Under the pieces are notes generated by a model that was not told where the DNA came from, made no database searches, and worked only from the letters and a program-made list of their open reading frames with translations. A DNA stretch of 64,000 nucleotides, taken from the NCBI RefSeq assembly GCF_019711195.1, contig NZ_CP081299.1, forward strand, positions 5,056,501 to 5,120,500, written 5' to 3'. The translations under genes and the position numbers were made by a program. Of the stretch, positions 1 through 8,124 are shown piece after piece. How positions within the stretch are numbered: the first letter of the stretch is position 1; every line of letters starts with the position of its first letter. The stretch comes from Dyadobacter sp. NIV53 (GTDB lineage Bacteria > Bacteroidota > Bacteroidia > Cytophagales > Spirosomataceae).

Positions 1-2
1 TA

Positions 3-350
3 ACTTTTTCTGGATGTATCCTTATGTGTTGCATCCTGTTTTTGACTAATCATCATTTTAGTAAAATTATTTATGCTGAAGCAGGGCTTTTATCGCTTTG
101 TTTTGGTGTAAGCCAAGGCTCATTATCGAGCTACATTCCAGGTTTGTTCCCGGTTGTTGTCAGAGCAACTGCAACTGGTTTTTGTTTTAACATAGGACGG
201 TTTTTTACCGCAACAGCCGTTTTTTTTATCGGATCACTTGTGGCCGTTCTTGGTGGTTTTGGAAATGCACTTCTGGTTTTTTCAATTCCCTTCCTCCTCG
301 CCTTAGTGATTACCTGGTTTAGCCGGGATCCCCAAACAAGTATAAAATAG
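3..350 (+). CDS. MFS transporter, C-terminal fragment (cut by window start)
   Basis: The reading frame is already open at base 3 and ends at a TAG at 348-350, so only the last ~115 residues are present. They consist of hydrophobic helices with a short loop reading IPGLFPVVVRATATGF, which resembles the conserved loop of major facilitator superfamily metabolite/H+ symporters, followed by two more membrane segments and a short basic tail (SRDPQTSIK). It should be a cytoplasmic-membrane solute transporter; the substrate cannot be inferred. A weak hairpin follows the stop codon. Confidence 0.75.
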   Translation, partial: TFSGCILMCCILFLTNHHFSKIIYAEAGLLSLCFGVSQGSLSSYIPGLFPVVVRATATGFCFNIGRFFTATAVFFIGSLVAVLGGFGNALLVFSIPFLLALVITWFSRDPQTSIK

Positions 351-364
351 GTTAATTATACAGC

Positions 365-394
365 AAACGGGCTTGTCAATTGATAAGTCCGTTT
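365..394 (+). terminator. Hairpin after the MFS gene
   Basis: AAACGGGCTT (365-374) pairs with AAGTCCGTTT (385-394), with one G-T wobble and a 10-nt loop. It starts 15 bases after the transporter stop. The trailing T tract is weak (CTTTAAAA), so termination is plausible but not certain. Confidence 0.45.
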
Positions 395-506
395 CTTTAA
401 AAAATTGTTAATTTTATATAAAAAGCGGTTTTCCGCTGCGGTTGCTTACTGAGTACTTCTGCAACACAAAGCTTTCGTTATTACATAAATCCTCATACGT
501 GTTAAA

Positions 507-1652
507 ATGAAAAAATTTTTTTACATAGGGATCCTGGGAATCATCTTTTATGAAATTGCAAAAGTATATTTAATTATGCCAATGCCAGGTAGCCAGCGCA
601 TGAACAGCATTGATGTTGCTTATTTTCTTCACAGCACGCGTTGGGCATTCCGGATTTTCTTTTGGTTACTGATCCTGATTGGTGCGTTTTCAGCTTTCCG
701 AAATAAACGAAAGATATTTCCTGCCATTTTACTGTTGCTGGCCATTGGTGTAACGTATGGAACCAACTATGAAATGGCTGCTGATACGATGTTTTATCAG
801 CCCAGGACACTTGTCCTGCAAAATGTCTCAGCAAATAAGGTTCAAGATGACCGGATTGTAATTGGCGTGGAAATCAATGGCGAAGCAAAGGCATATCCAA
901 TTCAATATATCGGTTATCATCATCAGGTCAGGGATGAACTTGGAGGAAAACCGATTATAATAACATATTGTACAGTTTGTCGTACTGGCCGCGTTTTTGA
1001 GCCATTGGTCGGGGGTAAACCTGAATTTTTCAGGCTTGTTGGCATGGATCACTTTAATGCTATGTTTGAAGATGAAACCACACACAGCTGGTGGAGGCAG
1101 GCAAATGGAGAGGCCATTGCCGGGCCTTTAAAAGGCAAGATGTTGCCGGAACTTCCCAGTACACAAACATCACTTGCACAATGGTTTACTCTCCACCCCA
1201 ATAGCAGGATAATGCAGCCTGATCCGGATTTTCAGGCTAAATATGATTCAATGAGCCGTTACGAAAGTGGAAAAGGTAAATCTGAACTGACTCGCACGGA
1301 CTCACTTTCCTGGAAAGATAAATCCTGGGTGGTAGGAATTGCACTGGATAAACACAGCAAAGCATTTGACTGGAACCGTTTGAAAAAAGAAAGACTGATC
1401 AATGACAGTATTGGCAGTATACCGGTTGTACTGGCTCTGGCAGATGATAACAAAAGTTTCTTTGCCTTCAAACGGATCAATACAAGTGATACTTTTTTTA
1501 TCAGGCATGATACTTTGTTCCAGAATAAACAGGCTTATAATCTTCTGGGCCATGCACTGGTAGTGAACAACAAAAATCTGAAACCAATTAATGCTTATCA
1601 GGAATACTGGCATAGTTGGAAAACATTTCATCCGGCTACGGATAAGTATTAA
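507..1652 (+). CDS. DUF3179 domain-containing membrane protein
   Basis: This 381-residue protein has three predicted membrane helices near the N-terminus (about residues 3-24, 46-64, 70-86) and then a soluble domain. The soluble part carries the hallmarks of DUF3179: KAYPIQYIGYHHQV around 128-141 and TYCTVCRTGRVF with Cys155 and Cys158, followed by the GMDHFNAMFEDETTHSWW region. The family has no established biochemical role; the CxxC and the nearby histidines suggest metal or thiol chemistry outside the cytoplasm (inference). It starts at ATG 507 after a 150-base AT-rich gap and is followed 44 bases later by an AhpD-like gene on the same strand, so the two may be co-transcribed. Family assignment is firm, function is not. 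Confidence 0.85.
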   Translation: MKKFFYIGILGIIFYEIAKVYLIMPMPGSQRMNSIDVAYFLHSTRWAFRIFFWLLILIGAFSAFRNKRKIFPAILLLLAIGVTYGTNYEMAADTMFYQPRTLVLQNVSANKVQDDRIVIGVEINGEAKAYPIQYIGYHHQVRDELGGKPIIITYCTVCRTGRVFEPLVGGKPEFFRLVGMDHFNAMFEDETTHSWWRQANGEAIAGPLKGKMLPELPSTQTSLAQWFTLHPNSRIMQPDPDFQAKYDSMSRYESGKGKSELTRTDSLSWKDKSWVVGIALDKHSKAFDWNRLKKERLINDSIGSIPVVLALADDNKSFFAFKRINTSDTFFIRHDTLFQNKQAYNLLGHALVVNNKNLKPINAYQEYWHSWKTFHPATDKY

Positions 1653-1696
1653 AATTAAAACGGGTTTAAAGTTCAGAGTATAAAATTTGATGAAAT

Positions 1697-2263
1697 ATGG
1701 CTTACATCGTACTTCCGGAAGAAGATAATTTACCGGGAATAAGAGGTTTAATGGCTTTCCGGCCAGAAACCTCTGCTCCGTTAAATGCATTGGCAGAAGT
1801 TTTATTGCGGGATGATAATATTCTTTCCCGAGGAGAAAGGGAGATGATAGCGGCTTATGTATCATATCTGAATGATTGTTTATTTTGCCAGAGTGTTCAT
1901 GGAGCCGCCTCAGAATGTTACCTTGGAGATGATGGCAGCCTGATTCGTCAGGTAAAAGAAGATTTTCGCAGGGCTTCTGTTTCCGATAAAATGAAGAGCT
2001 TACTTTCCATCGCAGGAAGTGTGCAAAAGGGTGGAAAACATGTAACATCAGAACAAATTGATGCGGCTAGAGAAGCTGGTGCACAAGATATCGAAATACA
2101 TGATACAGTTTTAATTGCTGCTTCATTTTGTATGTTCAATCGCTACGTGGATGGCCTGGGAACATGGGCTCCCGTTGGACATGATAAGTATGTATCAAGC
2201 GGTATCAGGATCAGAGATGAAGGATATGCAGGATTTGACCCCTTGAAAAGTATTCGGAAGTGA
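1697..2263 (+). CDS. Carboxymuconolactone decarboxylase / AhpD-like peroxidase-related protein
   Basis: A 188-residue all-helical protein with the signature CLFCQSVHG: Cys61, Cys64 and His68 match the CxxC-x3-H redox centre of the AhpD/CMD superfamily. The N-terminal PGIRGLMAFRPETSAPL and the later DDNILSRGEREMIAAYVS segment are typical of the peroxidase-related (uncharacterised) branch. It probably acts in the cytoplasm as a thiol-dependent hydroperoxide reductase or related oxidoreductase. No signal peptide is present. It lies 44 bases after the DUF3179 gene. Substrate and partner reductase are unknown. Confidence 0.85.
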   Translation: MAYIVLPEEDNLPGIRGLMAFRPETSAPLNALAEVLLRDDNILSRGEREMIAAYVSYLNDCLFCQSVHGAASECYLGDDGSLIRQVKEDFRRASVSDKMKSLLSIAGSVQKGGKHVTSEQIDAAREAGAQDIEIHDTVLIAASFCMFNRYVDGLGTWAPVGHDKYVSSGIRIRDEGYAGFDPLKSIRK

Positions 2264-2360
2264 TAGTTCGAATTTATAAAAGAACTAAATTAAAGACTTC
2301 CATAATTGCCTGTGCGGATTATAAGGGCGAACTTTGACTTTGTATCATTTGCCCAAATAC

Positions 2361-3359
2361 ATGAAAATCCTCATTACAGGTGCTACAGGCTTGGTTGGAA
2401 GTAAAGTTGCCCGCCGGTTCCTTTCCGAAAATCATAACGTATTTGCATTATATCGTTCCGGGTCCGACAGGAGTTTGTTGCAGGATGTGGAAGACTCAAT
2501 CCAATGGGTTGAAGGCGATATACTGGATATCAGCTCATTGGAAACGGCTATGAAGGATATTGATTTTGTGGTACATACAGCCGCCGTGGTTTCATTTGTT
2601 CCTCGCGACCGAAAAACGATGTATACTGTTAATATTGAGGGTACTGCAAATATTGTCAACGCTTGCCTTAAATATAAAGTCGGGAAACTTTGCCATGTCA
2701 GCAGTATCGCTGCGCTTGGAAGACCTGATGCAAGAAAGCTAATTCCCGGCCAGGATGTAGTGTTGGATGAAACGCAGCGCTGGGAAGATTCTCCTGAAAA
2801 TTCTGAATATGCAAAAACGAAATATCTGGCTGAACTGGAAATCTGGCGTGGTATTGCGGAAGGACTGAATGCAGTGATCGTTAATCCGACGCTGATATTG
2901 GGAGAAGGTGACTGGAGTAAAAGCAGTACACAGATTTTTCGATATGTGTTTCAGGAAAAGCCTTTTTATACCGAAGGAATAGCCAATTATGTAGATGTCA
3001 ATGATGTGGCCGAGATCATATATCAACTTCTTTTTTCAGATATTTCGGCCGAGCGTTTTCTACTGAATGCGGGAAGTATTTCTTACCAGAATTTGTTCAA
3101 TACTATTGCGGATTCGATGCATAAAAGGAGGCCTGGATTCAGGGTAGGGGCAGGGCTTGCCTCAGTAATATGGCGGATAGAAGCGGTAAGAACTTGGCTT
3201 ATGGGGACTAAGCCATTGATTACCAGGGAAACTGCACAATCTGGTGCAAGAAAGATCAGATACAATAATGAAAAAATAAAAAATGCATTAAAATTTAAAT
3301 TTCAGCCAATTGATAAAACCATAGCACGTGTAAGTGAAAGTTTACTTCGCAAGATTTGA
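2361..3359 (+). CDS. NAD-dependent epimerase/dehydratase (extended SDR)
   Basis: The protein begins MKILITGATGLVGSKVARRF, giving the GxxGxxG Rossmann motif (GATGLVG) at residues 7-13; this is why ATG 2361 is preferred over the in-frame TTG at 2334. Later it has VVHTAAVVSF, the SSIAALG strand and a Tyr-x3-Lys catalytic pair (EYAKTKYLAE). Length is 332 residues. The overall pattern is that of dihydroflavonol-reductase-like extended SDRs acting on an unknown sugar or ketone with NAD(P)H. It stands alone between an AhpD-like gene and a TPR gene. Class assignment is firm, substrate unknown. Confidence 0.85.
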   Translation: MKILITGATGLVGSKVARRFLSENHNVFALYRSGSDRSLLQDVEDSIQWVEGDILDISSLETAMKDIDFVVHTAAVVSFVPRDRKTMYTVNIEGTANIVNACLKYKVGKLCHVSSIAALGRPDARKLIPGQDVVLDETQRWEDSPENSEYAKTKYLAELEIWRGIAEGLNAVIVNPTLILGEGDWSKSSTQIFRYVFQEKPFYTEGIANYVDVNDVAEIIYQLLFSDISAERFLLNAGSISYQNLFNTIADSMHKRRPGFRVGAGLASVIWRIEAVRTWLMGTKPLITRETAQSGARKIRYNNEKIKNALKFKFQPIDKTIARVSESLLRKI

Positions 3360-3540
3360 TTAACGAGGAATTATTTTTAACTTTCTTTCATTATTAATGA
3401 CAGTATTTTGGTATGACTACTACTAAATTGATAGTATTATTTAAAAGTGAAATTTGAAAATCATGACGATAAGCTATCAATGAACCGTATACTTATTTGG
3501 TTGGTGTTATAATTGCCTAACCTCTAACCTACTTGCGTGT

Positions 3541-4947
3541 ATGATGGAGAAAAATTTCGGGGAGAGAAAAGATTATATGAAAGAAACCTTGCTCAGGTTT
3601 GAAAGAATGATTAAAACCAATGAGCCCGTGTTTTTTGATTTGGAAACATACGAAAAAGTTACGGCTCATTATATAGAAAAAGGGGATTGGGAAAAAGCTT
3701 TTCAGGCATGTGAACTGGGCCTCGCAGATTTTCCGTATTCACTGGATCTTCTTTTAAGTAAAGTACAGCTTCATGCCAACCGCGGTGAACATGATATGGC
3801 AATGGAAATTTTAGAGCGTGCAGCTCTTTTTCATCCCGGTGATGTGGAAATATCTTTTATGCAAGTGGGTATTTCTAATATGATGGGTGAGTATGAAGAA
3901 GCGCTGGAAGTATTGGAAAACCTCTTGCAGAGAGTAGAAGATAAAGATGAAATTTATTTCCAGATAGGACAAACTTATCAGAACTGGGGGAAATATGATG
4001 AAGCGATTAAAAATTATAAAAGGTCGCTCAAAAATAACCTGAATAACGAAAGTGCATTGTATGAGCTTGCCCATTGCCTGGACCTTGTTGGGCAACTGGA
4101 AAGCCATTTAGGATATTATCATGAACTGGTAGACCGTGATCCGTTTTCCCATCACGCCTGGTATAACCTCGGAATAGCGTTCAGCAAGCTCGAAAGATAT
4201 GAAGATGCAGTAAATGCCTACGAATACGCTACGCTTGTAAAGGACGATTTTGCGTCTGCTTTTTTTCAGCTGGGCAATTCATACATGAATCTTGAAAAGT
4301 ATGAGGATGCCAAAAATCAGTATCTCAAAGCAATGGAACTGGAAGGAGAGCTTCCTGAAACTTGCTGTTGCCTGGGAACATGTTATGAAAAACTTGGGGA
4401 ATTTGAAACGGCTATTAAATATTATCGCCTGACCGTAAAGCTTGATAATCAGTGGGATGATGGCTGGTATGGATTAGGAATATGTTTCAGTGAATTGGGA
4501 CGTTGGTACGAAGCAGCAGGCTTTATCCGAAAAGCAATCCAGATTACTGAACTCAATCCTGATTATTGGCTTGCATTGGCAGAAACTGAGTTTAAGGTTG
4601 GAAATGTAATATCAGCTTTTGAAGCATTTGAAAAAGCAGCAGAAATTGAACCTTCTAATCCGGATATATGGCTGAAATGGTCGCATGTGCTTTTTGAACA
4701 GGGAAATTATGCACGCGCCTGTGATCTTTTACAAGCTGCAATTGACGATATGCCGGAAGAAGCGGATCTTTATTATCGTATGGCAGTTTACCAGATTCAT
4801 TCAGGGGATTATCGCGAGGCGCTGATCAATCTTGAAGTGGCACTTACCCTTGATTATGACGCGCATATTCAACTATTTGATTTCTTCCCTGATCTGGAAA
4901 AACAAAAAGCGTTGTACAGGATAATCGAACAATACCGCGAAAAATAA
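3541..4947 (+). CDS. Cytoplasmic TPR repeat protein
   Basis: 468 residues made almost entirely of 34-residue tetratricopeptide repeats, for example EAIKNYKRSLKNNLNNESAL, DAVNAYEYATLVKDDFASAF and AIKYYRLTVKLDNQWDDGWY, each with the W/Y-x2-LG-x-A spacing. There is no signal peptide or membrane helix, so it should be a cytoplasmic scaffold for protein-protein contacts. The two ATGs at 3541 and 3544 are equally possible. It converges on a glycosyltransferase gene, with only 19 bases between the two stops and a shared terminator. The partner is unknown. Confidence 0.85.
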   Translation: MMEKNFGERKDYMKETLLRFERMIKTNEPVFFDLETYEKVTAHYIEKGDWEKAFQACELGLADFPYSLDLLLSKVQLHANRGEHDMAMEILERAALFHPGDVEISFMQVGISNMMGEYEEALEVLENLLQRVEDKDEIYFQIGQTYQNWGKYDEAIKNYKRSLKNNLNNESALYELAHCLDLVGQLESHLGYYHELVDRDPFSHHAWYNLGIAFSKLERYEDAVNAYEYATLVKDDFASAFFQLGNSYMNLEKYEDAKNQYLKAMELEGELPETCCCLGTCYEKLGEFETAIKYYRLTVKLDNQWDDGWYGLGICFSELGRWYEAAGFIRKAIQITELNPDYWLALAETEFKVGNVISAFEAFEKAAEIEPSNPDIWLKWSHVLFEQGNYARACDLLQAAIDDMPEEADLYYRMAVYQIHSGDYREALINLEVALTLDYDAHIQLFDFFPDLEKQKALYRIIEQYREK

Positions 4948-4949
4948 TA

Positions 4950-5007
4950 TTTTGGAATTATACACCTTACAGGTTATGCCTGTCTATTTTGGTGTATAAT
5001 TCCAAAA
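4950..5007. terminator. Bidirectional terminator overlapping the glycosyltransferase 3' end
   Basis: A perfect 17-bp inverted repeat: TTTTGGAATTATACACC (4950-4966) and its complement at 4991-5007. The interval holds a smaller ACAGG/CCTGT hairpin. Arms begin and end in T/A tracts, so it could terminate transcripts from either strand. The right arm lies inside the last codons of the glycosyltransferase. Confidence 0.75.
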
Positions 5008-6097
5008 GCTGATGAGCAATTTGTTTGCCTGTAAATTTTTCCATATGTTGCTTTCCAAGTTCTGCCAGCGATTTTCTCAGTCCGGGATTATCAAGTAACT
5101 TTTGCAGCTGATTAGTAATATCATCCAGATCATACGGATCTGCATATAAGCCGCCGGGCCCGCCCGCTTCTTCCAGACATGATCCTTTTGCTGCAAGTAC
5201 CGGTGTCCCGCTATTCAATGCTTCCAGAATAGGTATTCCAAAACCCTCATAAATAGAAATATAAGCGAAAAGCTCCGCTTCCTGATACAAGGCGGGAAGA
5301 TGATCCGTTGGAACATTTTCTAAAATCAGAATCTGGTCAATCAGGTTATTTTCCGCAATAAAATCGTGGATTTTCTGTGTATACAAAGTTTGTTTCCCAA
5401 CCAGGACCAATTTGAATTCTTTGTTTTTTATTCTGGTAAAGGCTTGTACCAATCGCAACTGGTTTTTTCGCTCTTCAATTGTTCCGACACAAAGAACATA
5501 TGGCGCATTGATTCCATATTCTTTGTTTATTTCCAGTCTTTTTTGAAGATCGACAGTCTTTTTGAAAACCGGATTACAATCCTGGTAAATGACATGAATT
5601 TTGTTCTGATCGACACGATAAATGTCGATCAAATCACCTTTTGTTTGTTCACTTATGGCAATTACCGCATCAGCTCTTTCACAGGCAGATTTAAATTTAT
5701 GACGATAAATAGCACGGTCAATCGCTTTATAATGTGAAGGTAATTTTTCAAAAATGAGATCATGGATGGTTACTACTGAGGCGATATTTGCCTTTGCAAG
5801 TCCCCGCGGTATTTCATTACTTAATCCATGAAATATAGAAACCCGGTCTTTTTGAAGCTGGGTTGTAATAGACGAGTATCGCCAGTAAGCTGACAGTTTC
5901 CGGTCAAAAAAAGTTTTAGGGAAAATCACTGATTTCTGAGGGAAATCAGGAAAAAGATTCTTATTGTTTTTCGGAGTGTATGCTATGAATTCATGCCCTT
6001 TTTCATGATTATACAGAGAATCAAGAACAAAACGGCTGTAATTTCCAAGTCCTGTTTTGTTGGCAAAAGCTCTTTTAGCATCAAATCCGATACGCAT
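4967..6097 (-). CDS. Family 1/4 glycosyltransferase (GT-B fold)
   Basis: 376 residues. The N-terminus MRIGFDAKRAFANKTGLGNY is the acceptor-side start common in GT4 enzymes, with the glycine-rich loop placed as expected. The C-terminal Rossmann half contains CVGTIEERKNQ, the PTDHLPALYQEAELFAYIS region and the nucleotide-sugar E-x7-E motif EGFGIPILEALNSGTPVLA. It probably transfers a sugar from an NDP-sugar to a lipid or polysaccharide on the cytoplasmic side of the membrane. It is read towards the TPR gene; upstream is an M16 peptidase read away from it. Donor and acceptor are unknown. Confidence 0.9.
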   Translation of the reverse strand: MRIGFDAKRAFANKTGLGNYSRFVLDSLYNHEKGHEFIAYTPKNNKNLFPDFPQKSVIFPKTFFDRKLSAYWRYSSITTQLQKDRVSIFHGLSNEIPRGLAKANIASVVTIHDLIFEKLPSHYKAIDRAIYRHKFKSACERADAVIAISEQTKGDLIDIYRVDQNKIHVIYQDCNPVFKKTVDLQKRLEINKEYGINAPYVLCVGTIEERKNQLRLVQAFTRIKNKEFKLVLVGKQTLYTQKIHDFIAENNLIDQILILENVPTDHLPALYQEAELFAYISIYEGFGIPILEALNSGTPVLAAKGSCLEEAGGPGGLYADPYDLDDITNQLQKLLDNPGLRKSLAELGKQHMEKFTGKQIAHQLLELYTKIDRHNL

Positions 6098-6187
6098 AAA
6101 TAATACTATATAAGGGTTTCAGGCAAAAGTCTGTAATTTTGTGCACACTGCCGAAAATTATTGGCGTGTATTTTGTGTTAAACAGGA

Positions 6188-7477
6188 ATGAAGAGAAACA
6201 ATATCCGCAAGAGCGGAAGCCCAAACGCTACCTCACTATTAATTACCGAAGATTATCAATTACATACGCTTTCCAACGGAATACGTATTGCTCATAAACA
6301 AGTGCCTCATACACAGATCGCCCATTGCGGAATTATGCTGGATATCGGCAGTCGTGACGAATTGCCGCATCAGCAGGGACTTGCACATTTCTGGGAGCAC
6401 ATGGCTTTCAAGGGAACGGAAAAGAGAAGCTCTTTACAGATTATCAACCGGCTGGAAAACGTTGGCGGTGAATTGAATGCTTACACTACCAAGGAAAAAA
6501 TATGCTTTCATGCTTCCGTTTTAGACGATCACTTTGAAAAGGCTATTGATTTGCTCGCCGATATAACTTTTCATTCAGTTTTCCCGGAAAAACATATTGA
6601 AAGAGAAAAAAATGTTATTCTGGAAGAAATGTCTATGTATGTAGATTCGCCTGAGGATGCGATCCAGGATGATTTTGACCAGCTTGTTTTTGCAAATCAT
6701 TCATTGGGAAGCAATATTTTAGGAACTGCCGATACAGTTAATTCTTTTGACCGTGATCAGCTATTCCAGTTCATCAATGATAACATGGATACGGAGCGGA
6801 TCGTCGTTTCTTCGGTGAGCCGATTGCCTTTTTCAAAAGTAATTCGCGTTGCCGAAAAATATTTGGGAGATATCCCACAGCGTACAGCTAAGCGCGTGCG
6901 TACTGCCCCAGGTATTTATACGCCTGTAATTGATCAGAAAGAGCGTTCTATTTCTCAGGCGCAATGTGCAATGGGCCAGCCTTCCTATGCTTTACTTGAT
7001 GATAAAAGACTGCCGTTTTTTATGCTGATCAATTTGCTGGGTGGGCCTGGAATGAATTCACGGTTCAATCTTTCTCTTAGGGAAAAATATGGATTTGTTT
7101 ATTCCATAGAAGGAAATTACACGCCATATCTGGATACTGGTTTCATGGGTATTTTCTTTGGAACGGAATCCAAACAGCTTGCAAAAAGTATTGCCCTGAT
7201 CAATAAAGAGCTGAAAAAAGTGCGTGAAGTTCCGCTGACAACATTGCAACTGCATATGACCAAAGTACAGTTAATGGGACAATTGGCCATGTCGGAAGAA
7301 AGTAATATGAGTTTTATGCTGATGATGGCAAAAAGCTTACTGGATACCGAAAAGGTAGATTCTCTGCCGGAAATATTTTCAGAAATCCAGAATATTACTT
7401 CTTTACAATTACAGGACATAGCACAGGAAATGTTTAATCCTGATAATTTCAGTTACCTGACTTTTCTGCCGGAGTAG
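6188..7477 (+). CDS. M16 family zinc metallopeptidase
   Basis: 429 residues with an intact inverted zinc site HFWEH (His67, Glu70, His71) and a downstream ILEEM glutamate in the position of the third metal ligand. The C-terminal half has the peptidase M16_C pattern (LLGGPGMNSRFNLSLREKYG, then YSIEGNY). No signal peptide is obvious, so a cytoplasmic or peripheral processing peptidase is likely. A second, also complete M16 gene lies about 1.7 kb downstream on the opposite strand. Many bacterial M16 pairs combine one active and one inactive subunit; here both retain HxxEH. Confidence 0.9.
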   Translation: MKRNNIRKSGSPNATSLLITEDYQLHTLSNGIRIAHKQVPHTQIAHCGIMLDIGSRDELPHQQGLAHFWEHMAFKGTEKRSSLQIINRLENVGGELNAYTTKEKICFHASVLDDHFEKAIDLLADITFHSVFPEKHIEREKNVILEEMSMYVDSPEDAIQDDFDQLVFANHSLGSNILGTADTVNSFDRDQLFQFINDNMDTERIVVSSVSRLPFSKVIRVAEKYLGDIPQRTAKRVRTAPGIYTPVIDQKERSISQAQCAMGQPSYALLDDKRLPFFMLINLLGGPGMNSRFNLSLREKYGFVYSIEGNYTPYLDTGFMGIFFGTESKQLAKSIALINKELKKVREVPLTTLQLHMTKVQLMGQLAMSEESNMSFMLMMAKSLLDTEKVDSLPEIFSEIQNITSLQLQDIAQEMFNPDNFSYLTFLPE

Positions 7478-7495
7478 GGAAATGAGAAAAAAAGT

Positions 7496-7519
7496 GTAGT
7501 GTCTTAGTATCTTAGTGGC
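7496..7519. repeat. Left flank repeat of the GxxExxY cassette
   Basis: GTAGTGTCTTAGTATCTTAG and the following TGGC form a quasi-periodic CTTAGT element. Its reverse complement resembles the segment at 7934-7958 (GCCAC-AAG-AAG-CAC skeleton), giving a degenerate inverted repeat around the small gene. Confidence 0.5.
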
Positions 7520-7532
7520 AAAAATAACTAAT

Positions 7533-7925
7533 ATGGAGTATACACCACTATCAGAAAGTATTGAAGAAATTGGCAATGCAATAGTAAATGCAGCCTTTAA
7601 AGTTCATAAAGAATTAGGTCCGGGTTTACTTGAAAGAATATATGAAGCCTGTATGGCGCACGAGCTTATTAAAGCAGGATATTCCGTAAAGCGGCAGGTT
7701 GAAATTCCATTTATTTATGATAATATTATTTTTGAAGAGGGATTGAGATTAGATCTTTTAGTTAATAATTCAGTAATTATTGAACTCAAAGCAGTAGAGT
7801 TGGTCAATCCTGTTTGGAAAGCTCAAATAATCAGTCATTTAAAACTTACCGAGTTACCATTGGTGCACTTAATCAACTTTAATGTTCCTTTGATTAAGCA
7901 AGGAATTAGCAGATTTAGAGTATAA
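7533..7925 (+). CDS. GxxExxY family protein (PD-(D/E)xK nuclease-like)
   Basis: About 130 residues. The defining motif GLLERIYE follows KVHKELGP, and the C-terminal half contains RLDLLV and VIIELKAVE, matching the D...E-x-K core of the PDDEXK_3 group. Known members are uncharacterised; a nuclease or DNA-associated role is inferred from the fold only. ATG 7533 (MEYTPLSESIEEIG) is preferred; an in-frame GTG at 7515 lies inside the left flanking repeat. The gene sits alone between degenerate inverted repeats at 7496-7519 and 7934-7958, suggesting a small transferable cassette. Confidence 0.85.
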   Translation: MEYTPLSESIEEIGNAIVNAAFKVHKELGPGLLERIYEACMAHELIKAGYSVKRQVEIPFIYDNIIFEEGLRLDLLVNNSVIIELKAVELVNPVWKAQIISHLKLTELPLVHLINFNVPLIKQGISRFRV

Positions 7926-7933
7926 AGGAATTG

Positions 7934-7958
7934 GCCACAAAGTTGCGAAGTCACAAAG
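7934..7958. repeat. Right flank repeat of the GxxExxY cassette
   Basis: GCCACAAAGTTGCGAAGTCA and the following CAAAG begin nine bases after the GxxExxY stop. They match, with substitutions, the reverse complement of 7496-7519. Short CACAAAG/AAGTCAC arrays of this type recur between genes in Bacteroidota (recollection, not searched). Confidence 0.5.
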
Positions 7959-8010
7959 TTTAATTTGGCATTAATGATATATAAAATCTAAGTAATTATT
8001 TAATAAAATG

Positions 8011-8048
8011 GGATCAATTTATGTTACGGCATTTATTGATCCTGTTTT
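8011..8048 (+). terminator. Hairpin terminator downstream of the GxxExxY gene
   Basis: GGATCAAT (8011-8018) pairs with ATTGATCC (8035-8042), followed by TGTTTTTT. Stem, loop of 16 nt and T tract fit a rho-independent terminator on the plus strand. Confidence 0.6.
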
Positions 8049-8124
8049 TTGGTAGGCATGATATTTAAAATAGTCGCTTTGAGGTCATCACATGTACTAT
8101 GACAAATTCATTCTCGAAAAAGGT

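Noticed and set aside
828..1085. Minus-strand frames within the DUF3179 gene
   Set aside because: Fully contained in a supported gene and without family features.
1302..2048. 248-residue minus-strand frame
   Set aside because: It lies across two well-supported plus-strand genes (DUF3179 and AhpD-like) and its translation has no recognisable domain; it is a shadow frame.
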